From NCBI GenBank assembly GCA_963924555.1, contig OZ004582.1, positions 372,001 through 436,000 of the forward strand: DNA of 64,000 nucleotides, given 5' to 3'. The number at the start of each line of letters is the position of its first letter. Positions within the stretch are counted from its first letter, which is position 1. Positions 10,040 to 20,040 of the stretch are shown here, piece by piece. The notes under the pieces are model-generated. The model was not told where the DNA came from. It made no database searches and worked only from the letters and a program-made list of their open reading frames with translations. The DNA is from Crambe crambe (lineage: Eukaryota > Porifera > Demospongiae > Poecilosclerida > Crambeidae). The position numbers were made by a program, and so were the translations under genes.

Positions 10040-11214
10040 ATGCCTCCAAAAAAGCGTAAGCTTTGGAAAGATGATGATATGGAAAAAGCCATGGAATATG
10101 TGGAAAAAGGAATGTCAATAAGGGGAGCCTCTTTGAAGTGTAATGTGCCACGCAAAACACTTGAGGACAGAGTGGAGAATGGAAGCCACCCTGGAGTCAA
10201 GACAGCACTGACAAAGACTGAGGAAGATGGTCTCGTTTCTTACCTCATTGACATGGCTCAACGAGGCTTTCCATTAACTCGTACTATGGTGAAAGCTTTT
10301 GCCTGGGCCATAGCTAAAAGGTCTGGAAATGATCACCGATTTAACCCAGAACTCGGCCCAAGTGATCATTGGTGGTCTAATTTTACAAAAAGACACCCTA
10401 AACCCACACTACGGAAAACGGACTCCCTTGAACGTAACAGAGCAGAGGCGTTTAATCAGGAAACTGTAGATGATTATTTCAAAAAATTGGAAGAAAAGCT
10501 TGATGAGCACGAGCTTAAAAATAAGACAAGACAGATATATAATTGTGACGAAACATTTTTACCTTCCATTTGAGCGTGCTTTTCGATAAGTAACATAAAA
10601 GCCGGATTTATGAAATGTGGGATTCATCCCTTCAACCCAAGTGCAATTTCGAAAGAAAAAATGGTCCCCTCAACTTTACATGGAACATCAAGTTCATTAG
10701 AATCTTCTGTAGATTTTTCTGACTCTGTCATACCTCAATCTACTCCTTCAAGCTCACAGACTCTTGAATCAACTCCTTCAAGTCAGTCCTCAATTCAATC
10801 TGCATTTCCATAAAAGCTCTGGCATTATTACTCAACTCCCCCAGTATTTCGATTTCTTGCTCATCTCCACCCGTTAGTACCTCAACTCCACATGTTAGTA
10901 CCTCAACTCCACCGGTTAATACCTCAACTCCGCCTGTTAGTACCTCAACTCCACAGGCATTATCCAGTATTCGTCGTACTCCAATAGTGAACCCCTTAGT
11001 GTCTGCTGGCCTCATTCCAGATAACCTCTCAGATATTCTTGCAATTCCTCCTCCAGATGCAGCAGTTGAGAAGAAACATACAAAACGAATTACTGGTGCC
11101 AGGGATCTCACTGCTGATGATTATCACCAGATGCTGCTAGATGAAAGGAAGAAGAAAGAAGCTGAAGAACTGAAGCAGCAGAAGAAAGAAGAGAGAGAGA
11201 GAAAAAAAAACTAG
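10040..11214 (+). pseudogene. Pogo/Tigger-type transposase lacking most of its DDE domain
   Basis: ATG at 10040 follows a splice acceptor. The protein opens with a nuclear-type basic MPPKKRKLWKDDDMEKAMEY, a psq helix-turn-helix (SIRGASLKCNVPRKTLEDRV), and a CENP-B-type helix-turn-helix with the WWSNFTKRHP block, then reaches the first catalytic Asp in YNCDET (about 10550). A stop follows at 10573, and the next readable segment (10592 onward) is already the C-terminal KAGFMKCGIHPFNPSAI block, so roughly the whole DDE core is deleted. The tail has Ser/Thr-Pro repeats and a charged coiled coil (DERKKKEAEELKQQKKEERE) ending at a TAG (11212-11214). It is fused downstream to an integrase-type fragment. 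Confidence 0.8.
10864..10956 (+). repeat. 21-nt minisatellite encoding V-S-T-S-T-P-P
   Basis: About 4.4 copies of a 21-nt unit of the form CCTCAACTCCACCGGTTAGT-A, with a few substitutions. The period is a multiple of three and it lies in the linker of the pogo C-terminal region, so it adds heptapeptides without shifting frame. Confidence 0.85.
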
Positions 11215-11558
11215 AGAAATTGGAGAAAGCAAAAAAGAAGAAAGATCAAGCTGCTAGGAAGCGAGGTAAAGGAAGAGGAAAAGGAAAAGGCCCGTTGAAG
11301 AAGAAGCGTAGGGTGATTATTGAGAGTGACTCTGATGATTTAAAATCATTAATTTGTGATATCAAAAAAGAAATGCCAGATCTTGGGCAAAGCATGCTGA
11401 AAGGGGTCCTAGAATCAAGAGGTGTTCATGTGCCAATGATTAGGATAAGAGAATGCTTATTGGAAATAGACCCTGTTAACACTGCACTGCAGTGGGCTAC
11501 ACCATACATACAGATGTGTGGTTTCTCTTTACTATCAACTCTTCTCATATTTAGATGA
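11215..11558 (+). pseudogene. Integrase-type N-terminal fragment fused behind the pogo tail
   Basis: After one stop codon the pogo-like basic tail continues (KKKKDQAARKRGKGRGKGKG, KKKRRVIIESDSDD) and passes in frame into DIKKEMPDLGQSMLKGVLES and RIRECLLEIDPVNTALQWA. This second block aligns by eye with the N-terminal region of the integrase-core protein at 60.06-60.99 kb (HPNIGYSVMRSMLAACG, HIREAMIRTDPLGVSLRWA). The catalytic core that should follow is absent and the frame degenerates after 11510. Either the pogo element captured this piece, or the basic tail belongs to the integrase protein and the pogo part ends earlier. Confidence 0.5.
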
Positions 11559-11588
11559 CACTGGTGTAGACTCTGAGGTGGACCTGTT

Positions 11589-11891
11589 TTGTCTGCATTT
11601 TGTTTATCAGCCAAAGCTCTGAAGTCATTTATGACTCCAATACAGCTGTTTGCTAGAGGGGTACTAGTGCACAATGTGGATTTGGCTGATCCTGTAGATG
11701 ATGAAACTTTTTCGATCGGCAATCTAGAATCCCCAGCTGTTACAGTACCAGTTATTAACAATCCTCTCACTGCACAACAATTATTGGAACTGAATTTGCT
11801 CATTTCAACACGACCTGGATCAACAAGTGACTTTAGTATTGACATGTATCATATAGTCAAAAGATATGTGTGTGATAATGTGAGTCAGTAA
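11589..11891 (+). CDS. Unrecognised ORF, 100 codons
   Basis: An open frame with balanced composition (NVDLADPVDDETFSIGNLES, LLELNLLISTRPGSTSDFSI) and no recognised domain. It lacks an ATG at the 5' end of the reading frame and lies between the integrase fragment and a poly-C run. Possibly an exon of a transposon; equally it may be chance. Confidence 0.2.
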   Translation: MSAFCLSAKALKSFMTPIQLFARGVLVHNVDLADPVDDETFSIGNLESPAVTVPVINNPLTAQQLLELNLLISTRPGSTSDFSIDMYHIVKRYVCDNVSQ

Positions 11892-11928
11892 TACATGTAA
11901 AGAAAAAAAGTGTTAAGCATTTCCATAG

Positions 11929-11950
11929 CCCCCCCCCCCCCCCCCCCCCC
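11929..11950 (+). repeat. Poly-C tract (22 nt)
   Basis: An uninterrupted run of 22 cytosines. Long C/G homopolymers are unstable and can form i-motif or quadruplex structures, and they are also common places for assembly error. Confidence 0.95.
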
Positions 11951-12003
11951 AAATTCCAGGGCCTTGATAAGTGAAAAATTCATCTTGTCGATTATACACT
12001 GTT

Positions 12004-12055
12004 GGAAGCATAAGCTTAGAAAAACAGGTGGAAGCATAAGCTTAGAAAAACAGGC
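12004..12055. repeat. 26-bp tandem duplication
   Basis: Two adjacent copies of a 26-bp unit (12004-12029 and 12030-12055), identical except for the last base. The unit contains TAAGCTTA, a short palindrome. Confidence 0.9.
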
Positions 12056-12336
12056 TTGGGCTTTCGGAAAAATTTCATTTCCGTCACTGGAAAGGTAAGA
12101 TAGCTGTATCGGATGTTGCAATCCAAGAGGTGGGATACTTGAGCAACCAGTCACGTACCTCAGGAGGGCTGACAAGGATCAAGCCTTTTGTCAGGATTTT
12201 CTGTAGGGAATGCTAAAATTCAGATTATGCACAAAAAAGTACACTTACCCTCAATGTAAAACAAACTTTCTGAAATAATCAAATGCTCTCCCTTGATTGA
12301 TAACAACTTGTTCTGGCCAAGTAGATAAAATCAAGA

Positions 12337-13039
12337 TCAAAAACTAGCACTAGTACCAACCTGGTCTGCATTATCTATACTGGTTGACCTCTTCAACTCC
12401 TGTTCCTTGTGTTTTGGCCGACATCGGCGTTTCTTAGGTGGAGCTTCTGGTATCTCAGATATTGAAGCCTGTCCAAAGGGATTACGTGCATCCTTTACTG
12501 CTACGTAAACAAGGACAACGTGAAGTGGATGATTTGGAGCAGTTGATTTTCTGCTTATTTTTGACATTTCTACCCCTGCCACACCGGCATACCACTATTT
12601 TTTTTTGAGATGTTGTTGTAGTAGAACTTGGTGTTGATGCTAGATCAGTTTTGTTTTCAACAAGTAAATCATAATGACCAGGTCCAACTTGCAGGAAAGA
12701 AAGAAGTATTGGTGTAGAATCCACTGGTATACTTCGAGGGTGGATCGTCAGACACGGCCAACTTTGAATAGATGTGAACACAACTATTGGGAGTCGCATT
12801 AGCATTGCATCCATGATTCCGTTAAAAAAAGGCTGGTATTCAACTTGGTAAACAAGCCACTCGTGCACAAGTAGTTCTCTGAGATGTTTTACGTGTGCAC
12901 ATCTTGACATTCTAAAGCTTATTCCAATATTTTGTAGATGTGTAATTCGAGGTGGGAATCTCATCGAAGACTGTGAAGTGGAGTCTTGCCCTGAAAAAAA
13001 TCGTTTGGATGAAGATATCTGTATTAGCCAGATCAACAT
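12337..13039 (-). pseudogene. OTU protease C-terminal half with CXC zinc domain
   Basis: The minus-strand frame reads RFPPRITHLQNIGISFRMSR, then LRELLVHEWLVYQVEYQPFF and, after LPIVVFTSIQSWP, the block LSFLQVGPGHYDLL, whose His fits the catalytic His of OTU-type cysteine proteases. It is followed by a Cys-rich CRCGRGR...CPCLRSSKGCT segment typical of tesmin/TSO1-like CXC domains, then a shifted frame (RNPFGQASISEIPEAPPKKR). The CXC repeat is cut: the second Cys cluster is missing and the frame changes near 12485. The catalytic Cys half is absent here; a related N-terminal half lies at 26.0-26.6 kb. OTU-CXC proteins of this kind are multi-copy in corals, fish and sponges and are probably transposon encoded. 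Confidence 0.6.
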
Positions 13040-13059
13040 CTTTTGGTTCTTACTAATAG

Positions 13060-13565
13060 TATGGATGTCATGCGTACTTGTGGAAGTTGGAGCTGTTCAA
13101 AATGTTGCAAGGAACTAGATAGTGCAGGGGCGAATCCAAGGGAGGGGCATTGGGGGCAGATGCCTCCCCCCCCCACCCTTTTATAGTATAGCTTGACTAG
13201 CTAACCTTCACTCCTGCAGCCAGGCACGGTGCAAATTTGCGGTAGCTAACTAGCTAACCTTTGTTCCTGCAACTAGGCACGGTGTAAGTTCCAGTAGCTT
13301 AACTAGCTAACCTTCGCTGCAGCCAGGTTTGTTTTATAAAGCACATCCTATTAAAGTGCTGATTAAAAGTGGGCATGGTGTTTGAAAATTTTCTCCGCGC
13401 TTACGCGCGGATAAAATGCCCCCTCCTTTGGAAATCCCTTGATCCGCCCCTGTAGTGGTGAGAGTATTGCTTGTGACAGTTGTTTGGAGTGGTGTCATCT
13501 ACAGTGTGCTGGACTGAAAAGAGCCCCCAAAGCCAAGGACTGGTTTTGCAGGCATTGTTACGTGG
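13060..13565 (+). pseudogene. PHD-finger exon interrupted by a MITE
   Basis: Before the insertion the frame reads CGSWSCSKCCKELDS, and after it GESIACDSCLEWCHLQCAGL then KAKDWFCRHCYV. Together these supply the Cys4-His-Cys3 ligands of a PHD zinc finger: C-x2-C, C-x2-C, the aromatic-Cys-His-x2-C block and W-x-C-x2-C. A good acceptor (TTCTTACTAATAG) precedes the exon near 13062. The 328-bp MITE at 13125-13452 sits in the loop between the first and second Cys pairs. PHD fingers usually read histone H3 tails; here the exon may belong to an OTU/CXC/PHD transposon protein, but the neighbouring OTU fragment runs on the other strand. Confidence 0.7.
13125..13452. mobile_element. MITE family 1, copy 2 (328 bp, 5-bp TSD)
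   Basis: Left end CAGGGGCGAATCCAAGGG, right end CCCTTGATCCGCCCCTG: imperfect terminal inverted repeats. Flanked by the direct repeat TAGTG (13120-13124 and 13453-13457). The interior shares a GTGGGC-rich segment and a GCGCTTACGCGCGG stretch with the 2115-2547 element, and it also has internal short repeats around GCTAACTAGCTAACC. No coding capacity. Same duplication length as copy 1, so the same transposase class is likely. Confidence 0.85.
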
Positions 13566-13919
13566 TAATGCAATTGTGCATCAATGGTACATTATTGTAA
13601 TTAAAATCGATAATTATCAGAGAGTGCGGTAGCACTTTCTAAGTAGGGATGGCAGGTCAAAGTCCATAGGACTGTATAAACTAAAAACTTCTCTTTCTCT
13701 TCTACACTACATCTGTGCAGTTCTCCTAGCAATATATTTTTACGTGGGATAATACAAAATGAGAATGTGGAGTTTGTAGTACAGACACTGCTAGCTAACT
13801 CAACAGTATTGAATGCTTTATAGATTATTCAAAATAAAATATCTCATCAGGTAGCAATATCCACAAACACACATAGTGTGCGCAGAGGGTTAGCATTTTT
13901 TCCACGCACAAGCATGCAA

Positions 13920-13969
13920 ATATTTCACGATGAGCTTCCCCCCTTCTAAAAATCCTGGATCCATCACTG
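13920..13969. mobile_element. Possible third MITE family 1 end
   Basis: The sequence CTTCCCCCCTTCTAAAAATC followed by CTGGATCCATCACTG resembles the right end of the 13125-13452 element (GC-poor variant, C-rich subterminal run). No matching left end was found upstream, so this is either a truncated copy or a chance similarity. Confidence 0.3.
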
Positions 13970-16720
13970 TTGATTGCTTAGCTAGCTATCTATTCTGGCC
14001 AGATGGCCACTCCTCTGTATAGATGCTCATCCTACATGCCTGTACATATAGCTAGTCTGCTCACAGTGTGTGCACCTCCAAGTACACAAATTTTGTCAAT
14101 AATCTTCCACATCCAGTGCTACGTACTTACAAAAGAGGAATATTAGATTTTAAAAGGTTATGTTATGAATTTCTAAGAGATCTGAGGTTGTTTAAGAGGT
14201 ATTTGACAGGCCCAAGGAGAACAGTGTGTAGGCATTCAACAGGTGTACTTCTATTAATTATGTACACATGGATCAGTTGTCATTTCTTTTTTTCCCCTTT
14301 CGTTTTTGTTCTTGACTCCCCCAGACATTCTGGAGATACCTTTTTGTCAACCTGTACATGAAATAAGCATCCTCACTACAATAATTATAACTGTACAATA
14401 GTTTGCACCATCCATACACATCCTACAAAGTTTTCTCGCTGAGTTGATGATTACACAAATCGGATTGTCGCAAATCGATGTAGGTCTACCACATCTGTTG
14501 CTCAAATAGAGTGAGCACCCTGGAGCTAGCAGAACCATTGGTTGATGAACTTGAAGAAGGCATACCAATGTTCGATGCATCAGTACAAGATAATGTCCTT
14601 GTGGTGGCACCAGTGATGCTACATATCTGCATAAAATACAAACAAAAGCTATGCACCTGCATAATAAGATTCCATTCTATAAACTTGTGCTCCTATTGCC
14701 ACTTTGTGTCATCATAAAACAGTAGTTGTAACTCGCATTCCATTAGCCTTCTCTTGAAGTCAACTCCTTCCACTCCTACGGCATAAAATAGCTAGTAGCT
14801 AGTATCATTGCACTTGGTAAGCTGCAAGTACCATCATCTGCTCTCATCATCCTTCTATTTAATTCAATACATGATAGCCCACACACTGAAGAGAATGGTA
14901 TCCAATTATGATCTGGTATTACAAAAAATAGCCCTTGTGATGAATCATGAATGATATCTTAAACCTGAACGTGTAACTCCTTTTTGCTCTCCTGAAGAAA
15001 GTATGATATAATCCATAGTGGCATTATTGTGGTATCTCACCAGAAAGACAAATGTTATAACTTTCCCAGTCTGCTATAATCAATGATATCCCCAATGAAG
15101 ATTTTTGTATGATCATAATGTGACAGTACGTACATTTACGCGCAAAACATCAATTAAGTATAACTCGGGAATAAAGTGGTGTATAAATCTGATTTAAAAG
15201 CCATGTAAATCTCCATATTAGCTTTAGAATGATACCAATAACTTCATTTTGAATTTTTGCTCCATAAGACCCCTTTTCCCAAGTACTATCACATGTAGCT
15301 CTATCATTGGTGTCCAGAGATCACAGTCTTGGTTCCACCTTTGGGCCTCAAACAATTTTGAAGCGCTGAAATCGGCCAAGCCATTGCGGAGATACGGTCA
15401 TTAGAACATTGTCACTATTCGATTTAATTATACGGAATTTGAAATAATTCTTAACGTAGTGGGTGGGACTTCTCTATTTGAATGAAAATTATCACCTAAA
15501 AATGCCTGATTTTAGCAGCCTGGGTAGATCATTAAACAGCATCAGCACAACACTTTGCTCAACAGTAGTTAAAATTGTTGCCCTGCCCACTTTTTCACGA
15601 TCATTAATTTTCTCAGGTCAATCCGCGAAAAAGAAGCTGGTAAGAGCGATTTTGTGCACCTAACTACTCGTAGATAGAGGTAAAGAATATGTATGTTTGA
15701 GTTTTCATCTATTCACAATTTTGATCATGCAAGTATGACATTATTTTTTGTAAGAAATGTACATAGTGCAAGCATAAAGCTATGAAATCATAAAATATAG
15801 TGCTGATATTCAAATTCTACGCTATTTTATCAAGAACTTGCGGATCTCCATTCTTGCACACACACTCCCTTGTTCCAGCTGTTTACATAGAAAACTCTGT
15901 ACACGTATCCGCCCACGCACGACTTTCGGTTTGATATCGCTATTATGGGGATAAAAATTCATGAAGAGTTAGCTAATGGATCACCAAGGCATCGAGGCTT
16001 GGGGAATAATCACATAAGGAATTCCCCTACTGCTGTAAAACATTGGATATATCAGCAGTTACTATAGTATCGATATAATTATTGCTATAGCTATGAACCT
16101 TTTCAGGTGAAAAATATCCTGGAAGGGCTACTTTTTTAGCTGGGTTAAACTTGGAGTCAGAGGATAAAACTCTTTCAGGATGAAAATGAAAAATTTTAAA
16201 TTAGATTTACTCTGTAATAACATAAGCTTCAGTTATTCAACAATTTGTTCATAAAAGGAACAACTTACTATAGGTGTGGAGCATAATATACAACAATGCA
16301 GCAACTTTGGAGGTAAAGGGAGTGAAATTATTTTCAAAGGTTGCTTTTCTGATAACTATAGGAAAAATTTTATGGTGTAGGATTCTATAGCTAATAGCTA
16401 ACTACCATTGCGAAGTGATTAATACAAGAGCTGCAGCAGAGCAGGAAAAGCTGCTTGTAGTGGCATGAGCTCAAGTATGACGTCACTGATGTCTTCAGTA
16501 GTCAATGTGTCAATAAGTCAATGTGTTAAAATAAATCGTTTAACCTATTATTTTAACCAATGAAACATTATTTTTATGATTGATTTCATGGTTGATTTAA
16601 CTCTGAAGTGAGTCTTTTAATAATAATTTATTGATTCAGGCACTGTAGAGAATGCTGACAGCATACGAGAACGTGTAAGTGGAAAAGGCGAAAACGAAAA
16701 CGGGAACAGTCATACATAAT
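13970..16720. other. AT-rich region without recognisable genes
   Basis: No conserved protein block was found on either strand. Isolated good splice-site pairs occur, for example TTTCTCAG at about 15616 followed 23 nt later by GTAAGA, and TTGATTCAG at about 16641 followed by about 35 nt and GTGTAAGT. A Ser/Thr-rich minus-strand segment at 14480-14630 (DASNIGMPSSSSSTNGSASS) ending in a stop could be a terminal exon. None of these is strong enough to annotate as a gene. Confidence 0.5.
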
Positions 16721-16745
16721 CTATTTTGAAAGAAGAAAAGGGGTG

Positions 16746-17132
16746 CTATACAAGTCTTTCATGGATAGTAGTAAACATTACGTTTATCTCGAGAATACTC
16801 GTACATTCCAGAGCGTGGAGTATGATACAACACATGCCCAAAACAATATCATTTGGTGGAGGCAGTGGCTTCTTGCTCTCACTCCTTAGAATTTTGTCCT
16901 TGCAGCCTTTAGATCTGGATATGCTTCCAAAAATAAATGTAACCCAAAATGCTCTCTCTACAGCAGGACGATCTTTCAACAGATAACCAGAAGCAGCTGG
17001 AGGGCTATTCTTTGATGAGTACTCAAAGGTGGCAAGCAGTGAACTGAAGTTGGAGGCGGGGAGTAATGAACTGGAGGTGGGAACAATGAGCTGAACATGG
17101 AGTCCATGGTAGAGAGTTAACAGAACTTGCAT
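16746..17132 (-). pseudogene. SWIM/YqaJ-type transposon protein fragment, copy 1
   Basis: The minus frame contains KNSPPAASGYLLKDRPAVER and KKPLPPPNDIVLG, then after a frameshift HVLYHTPRSGMYEYSRDKRN followed by VYYYP. The order PLPPP-D-hydrophobic, about 20 residues, then R-x-x-NVYY matches the better-preserved copy at 17.56-17.95 kb (PPPGDLVIQH...CNVYYHPRLSC), so both come from one transposon protein family. I know this block from uncharacterised sponge and cnidarian transposon proteins, where a Cys-containing NVYYH segment is conserved. The copy ends at a stop near 16755. Confidence 0.4.
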
Positions 17133-17315
17133 GAATTAAGGGAGGTGGGGTACCAAACATACTTGAGTGTGGACTGATGATATCCCCAATTTAAGTAGTA
17201 CTCTCAGAGCAAGAGTTAGATGACACTGGGATATGTAAAGAGCCATAGTCCTTGCAGGTAAGCAACGATTTCTCCAGGTGTTTACAATCTCTTTATAATG
17301 TGATATAATTTTAGA

Positions 17316-17500
17316 AAAGGGACCACTTCACGCAGGATTTAATTTTGAGATATGCGCGTTTAAAGTTAGCCTTAGGTGAAATTAATTTTTTATTCACTTC
17401 TTTTTATTGCCTCCACAGTATCTTCAGTCCTTTGTCTAACTTCCTGCCAAATATTTGCTGGAATTTTATTCTGGAATCTGGATCGTGGATTGTGGAATGT
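17316..17500. repeat. Dispersed repeat, copy 1
   Basis: Contains GAAAAGGGACCACTTCACGC at 17313-17332 and GCTGGAATTTTATTCTGGAA at 17458-17477. Both words recur in the same order and orientation at about 30458 and 31288, but 830 bp apart instead of 145. This suggests the two ends of one element, with this copy internally deleted. Confidence 0.55.
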
Positions 17501-17555
17501 GGATTGTCAAATATATAAATCAAAACTGTCAAAATTAATGGATAGGTTCAAAGTT

Positions 17556-17948
17556 TCATTTTTCATGTAATTCTATGGAAAATTCTTTCTTTATATAGCT
17601 TCTATGAGCAAGTGTCAATCTTTTGAAGACTTCATTGGATGTACGGATATGCTCTACAGCTTTAAATTGTGGAAACTTTCGCTGAAGGCACGATAAACGT
17701 GGATGATAATAAACATTACAGTAATCACGAGACAGCTGAAACTTTCCAGAGTGATGATTCTGGAACACTACCTGCTCTTTGTGCTGGATGACCAAATCAC
17801 CTGGTGGGGGTAAAACTTTTCCATCCATTCCTCTTTCAATCTTCAATCCTTACCTTTTCTTCAGAGGTGTATAATCACTATCGGATACTTCAATTCTGTT
17901 TTTCATAGGAGAGTTTAGTTCACTATCACTTGAAACATGACAAGGCCT
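17556..17948 (-). pseudogene. SWIM/YqaJ-type transposon protein fragment, copy 2
   Basis: A minus-strand exon starts after an acceptor (TTTTTTATTATAG, near 17949) with CHVSSDSELNSPMKNRIEVS and, after one in-frame stop (TAA near 17860), continues with GKVLPPPGDLVIQHKEQVVF, SRDYCNVYYHPRLSCLQRKF and a helical tail (VFKRLTLAHRSYIKKEFSIE). The stop coincides with a donor-like AAAG|GTAAGG, so a short intron is an alternative. The block is homologous to 16.75-17.13 kb. The YqaJ exonuclease module at 18.19 kb runs the other way, so the two are not one gene in the present arrangement. Confidence 0.45.
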
Positions 17949-18189
17949 ATAATAAAAAATATATATATACACATACATCTCATTAAAATTTTTACCTTGA
18001 TTTATAAAGTGAATGTTTTCGTTTATTTTTTTTTTCAAAGGAGATCCAAAATCACTGTCTGATGAGAGAGGTCTAATAATACACTTCCATATAAATTCAC
18101 TAGATTATCTATTGTTTGTGGTACCTGAAGATATGGCTCCTCCTTTTCTTCTTGATATGTATTGCTGTTTTAGCATCACCGGTAAAATA

Positions 18190-18548
18190 CTCACAACAAT
18201 TTTCAACCAGGGCAACTGAATGGGGTAAGTCCCATGAGTCTGTAGCCCTAGAAAAATATATTGAAATGGGATTAGTTTGTGTTAAGGCTGGATTTGTCAT
18301 ATGTGAAGAGTACCCCTTCCTTGGTGCATCACCAGATGGCTATGTGAATGATCCAAGCTTTGTTGATCAATAATTATGGGTTAGTAGAAATCAAATGCCC
18401 ATATAAGTATCGTGATGTCACACCAGAACATGCTGGCAATCAACCTGATTTTTGTTCATCTATTAGTGAACAAAATTTACAACTGAAACATAAACATGTA
18501 TATTACTCACAAATTCAAGGCCAGTTGGCTATCACAGAGTACCCGTGA
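18190..18548 (+). pseudogene. YqaJ-like exonuclease (lambda exonuclease fold), first part
   Basis: The plus strand reads TRATEWGKSHESVALEKYIE, then GLVCVKAGFVICEEYPFLGA followed by SPDGYV, a frame change near 18370, and GLVEIKCPYKYRDVTPEHAG. The GASPDG and EIKCPY blocks carry the acidic and Lys residues of the PD-(D/E)xK nuclease site of the YqaJ/lambda exonuclease family. The next block, HVYYSQIQGQLAITEY, supplies the conserved Gln-x-Gln-Gly helix. Reading then meets a stop at a donor-like CC|GTGAGG. In animals this domain occurs in multi-copy SWIM-YqaJ proteins of probable transposon or virus-like origin. Damage: one frameshift and an interruption. Confidence 0.75.
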
Positions 18549-18882
18549 GGCCATATTTACATTTACATATTTACATTAAATGAAGTGTAATCGTAGATTC
18601 AAACGTGGTTAATGAGAGGAGCATTGGGGCGGGGCCAGTGTATCAACCAGAGAGCATGCGCAAGAGAGCGAGTAGGTCAAATAAATAGGCGCGAAAAATA
18701 GTACCAGCAGTTTTTTGTTGCAAGTAGCAAAGTCAGAGAACAGTCGGCTGAGAGCTTTTCCACTTTGGTGCGAGCTATGGAGGAAGAAACGAATGCTACG
18801 TCTGAAAATGGAGGAGCCGGGAACCCAGTCTTTACGCCGGAGCAGGAGGCTTGGCTGTAGCGTCTATGCTATTCAATGCTAT
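18549..18882 (+). other. Insertion or intron splitting YqaJ, with promoter-like sequence
   Basis: The segment begins with GTGAGG and ends with TATTTTCAG, so it has intron-like borders, but the phase does not match exactly on both sides. Inside, a GC-richer stretch with GGGGCGGGGC (an Sp1-like box, near 18630) and AAATAAATA precedes an ATG at about 18778 opening MEEETNATSENGGAGNPVFT followed by PEQEAWL and a stop. That looks like the 5' end of another transposon gene, so an insertion that happens to be removable by splicing is the best reading. Confidence 0.4.
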
Positions 18883-19091
18883 TTTCAGTGAAATGGTGTG
18901 ATTTTATAATCTTTACCAACAAAGGACTTTCAGTTGAAAGGATTGTCTTTGATCCGGATCACTGGAAGAAACTGTTACCCAAACTAACAATATTTTATGA
19001 TAACTGTTTATGTCCAGCTATAGTATCTCCCATTCATCTGTTAGGCATGAAAATGCGTAACCTTGGTAGTGATAGTCTGTTGTGTGCATAA
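18883..19091 (+). pseudogene. YqaJ-like exonuclease, C-terminal part
   Basis: After the interruption the homology resumes with KWCDFIIFTNKGLSVERIVF and DPDHWKKLLPKLTIFYDNCL, the characteristic C-terminal block that follows GQLAIT in relatives. It ends at a TAA near 19091. Together with 18190-18548 it covers essentially the whole nuclease domain, but the N-terminal SWIM zinc-finger part is not on this strand nearby. Confidence 0.7.
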
Positions 19092-19229
19092 TAATTAATG
19101 TATGTGAACATTTTTTGATAAGGTACCATTTTTTCATCAAAGTACAATCCAAGTGATGTGAAGGTTCTAATTCCATGAATAATATGAACCAATCATTACA
19201 AACAAACAAAAAAAAATGTAGTCATGTAT

Positions 19230-19560
19230 CATCAATGTCACTGCCACTGTCTTCTGATTCCGAAGTATAAAACTCCTGAAAATATTCTTCAACATCATCT
19301 GTTCCTTCAGGTGGGGTGGTTTCTTCACTAATCACAGGTGGGACAATCAGTACGGGCTGAAAACTATGCCTTTCACACATTGAACATGGCAAAGATATTT
19401 CTCATGCTGTTTCTGTTTTCCATCCCCCAGATCAATATCATCACCCCAATCCAACCTCATAGACTCTGTGAGGCCAGGAACAACATCACAACCATCTGAC
19501 TTAATCCACCAATCCTCATTAGGTAGCACCTTCTGAGCCTCATCTAGAACAGCTTTCTGT
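19230..19560 (-). pseudogene. Uncharacterised transposon protein C-terminal fragment
   Basis: The minus strand reads KAVLDEAQKVLPNEDWWIKS followed by DGCDVVPGLTESMRLDWGDD and DLGDGKQKQHEKY, then after a frameshift VPPVISEETTPPEG and an acidic tail (SESEDSGSDIDDT) ending at a TGA near 19226. The WW-x-K-x-DG-x-DVV-x-GL block recurs in multi-copy uncharacterised proteins of sponges and cnidarians. Function unknown. A donor-like CTTAC complement (TTTCTGTAAG, near 19560) marks its likely 5' exon edge. Confidence 0.4.
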
Positions 19561-20040
19561 AAGATAAAGTTGGTTTATATGTACTGCCTTGGTAGTGAAT
19601 GCAATGTACGAGCAGATAATAAAATTAACAAACAGAGTATAATTACAAGCCTTACATACATCTTCTCCTTGGTTTGTTTCAACAACCTTCTACATAGGTC
19701 CACTATGAAGGTTTAACCATCTGTTTCCGAATACATAGCAGGAAAAAAAATTAACACAATGCTCAAAAAGACCAGTGACTACTTGCTTGCATGGAAAAAA
19801 AACTATCAGATCCATCAGAGCGTTTAGTTCCTAGACCTTTAGAAAATGTTACTCCGTCCTGTATTCTGAAGCTGTGCCATTCCTTCGACAACAAGTACAA
19901 GGAAATCTTGGGGAACAGACATTTCATGGAACAGGAATTAGCATCGTCCAGTGGCAATCTAACAGTGGCTCAAGAATGCTTTAGAGTTGTTGAGGTCTGA
20001 TTTGGAGAGAAACAAGCCCATGACGTGGGCTAGCCAGTAA

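Noticed and set aside
18348..18883. Clean single intron between the YqaJ parts
   Set aside because: GT and AG borders exist but the reading phase does not match on both sides, so it is described as insertion or intron rather than asserted.
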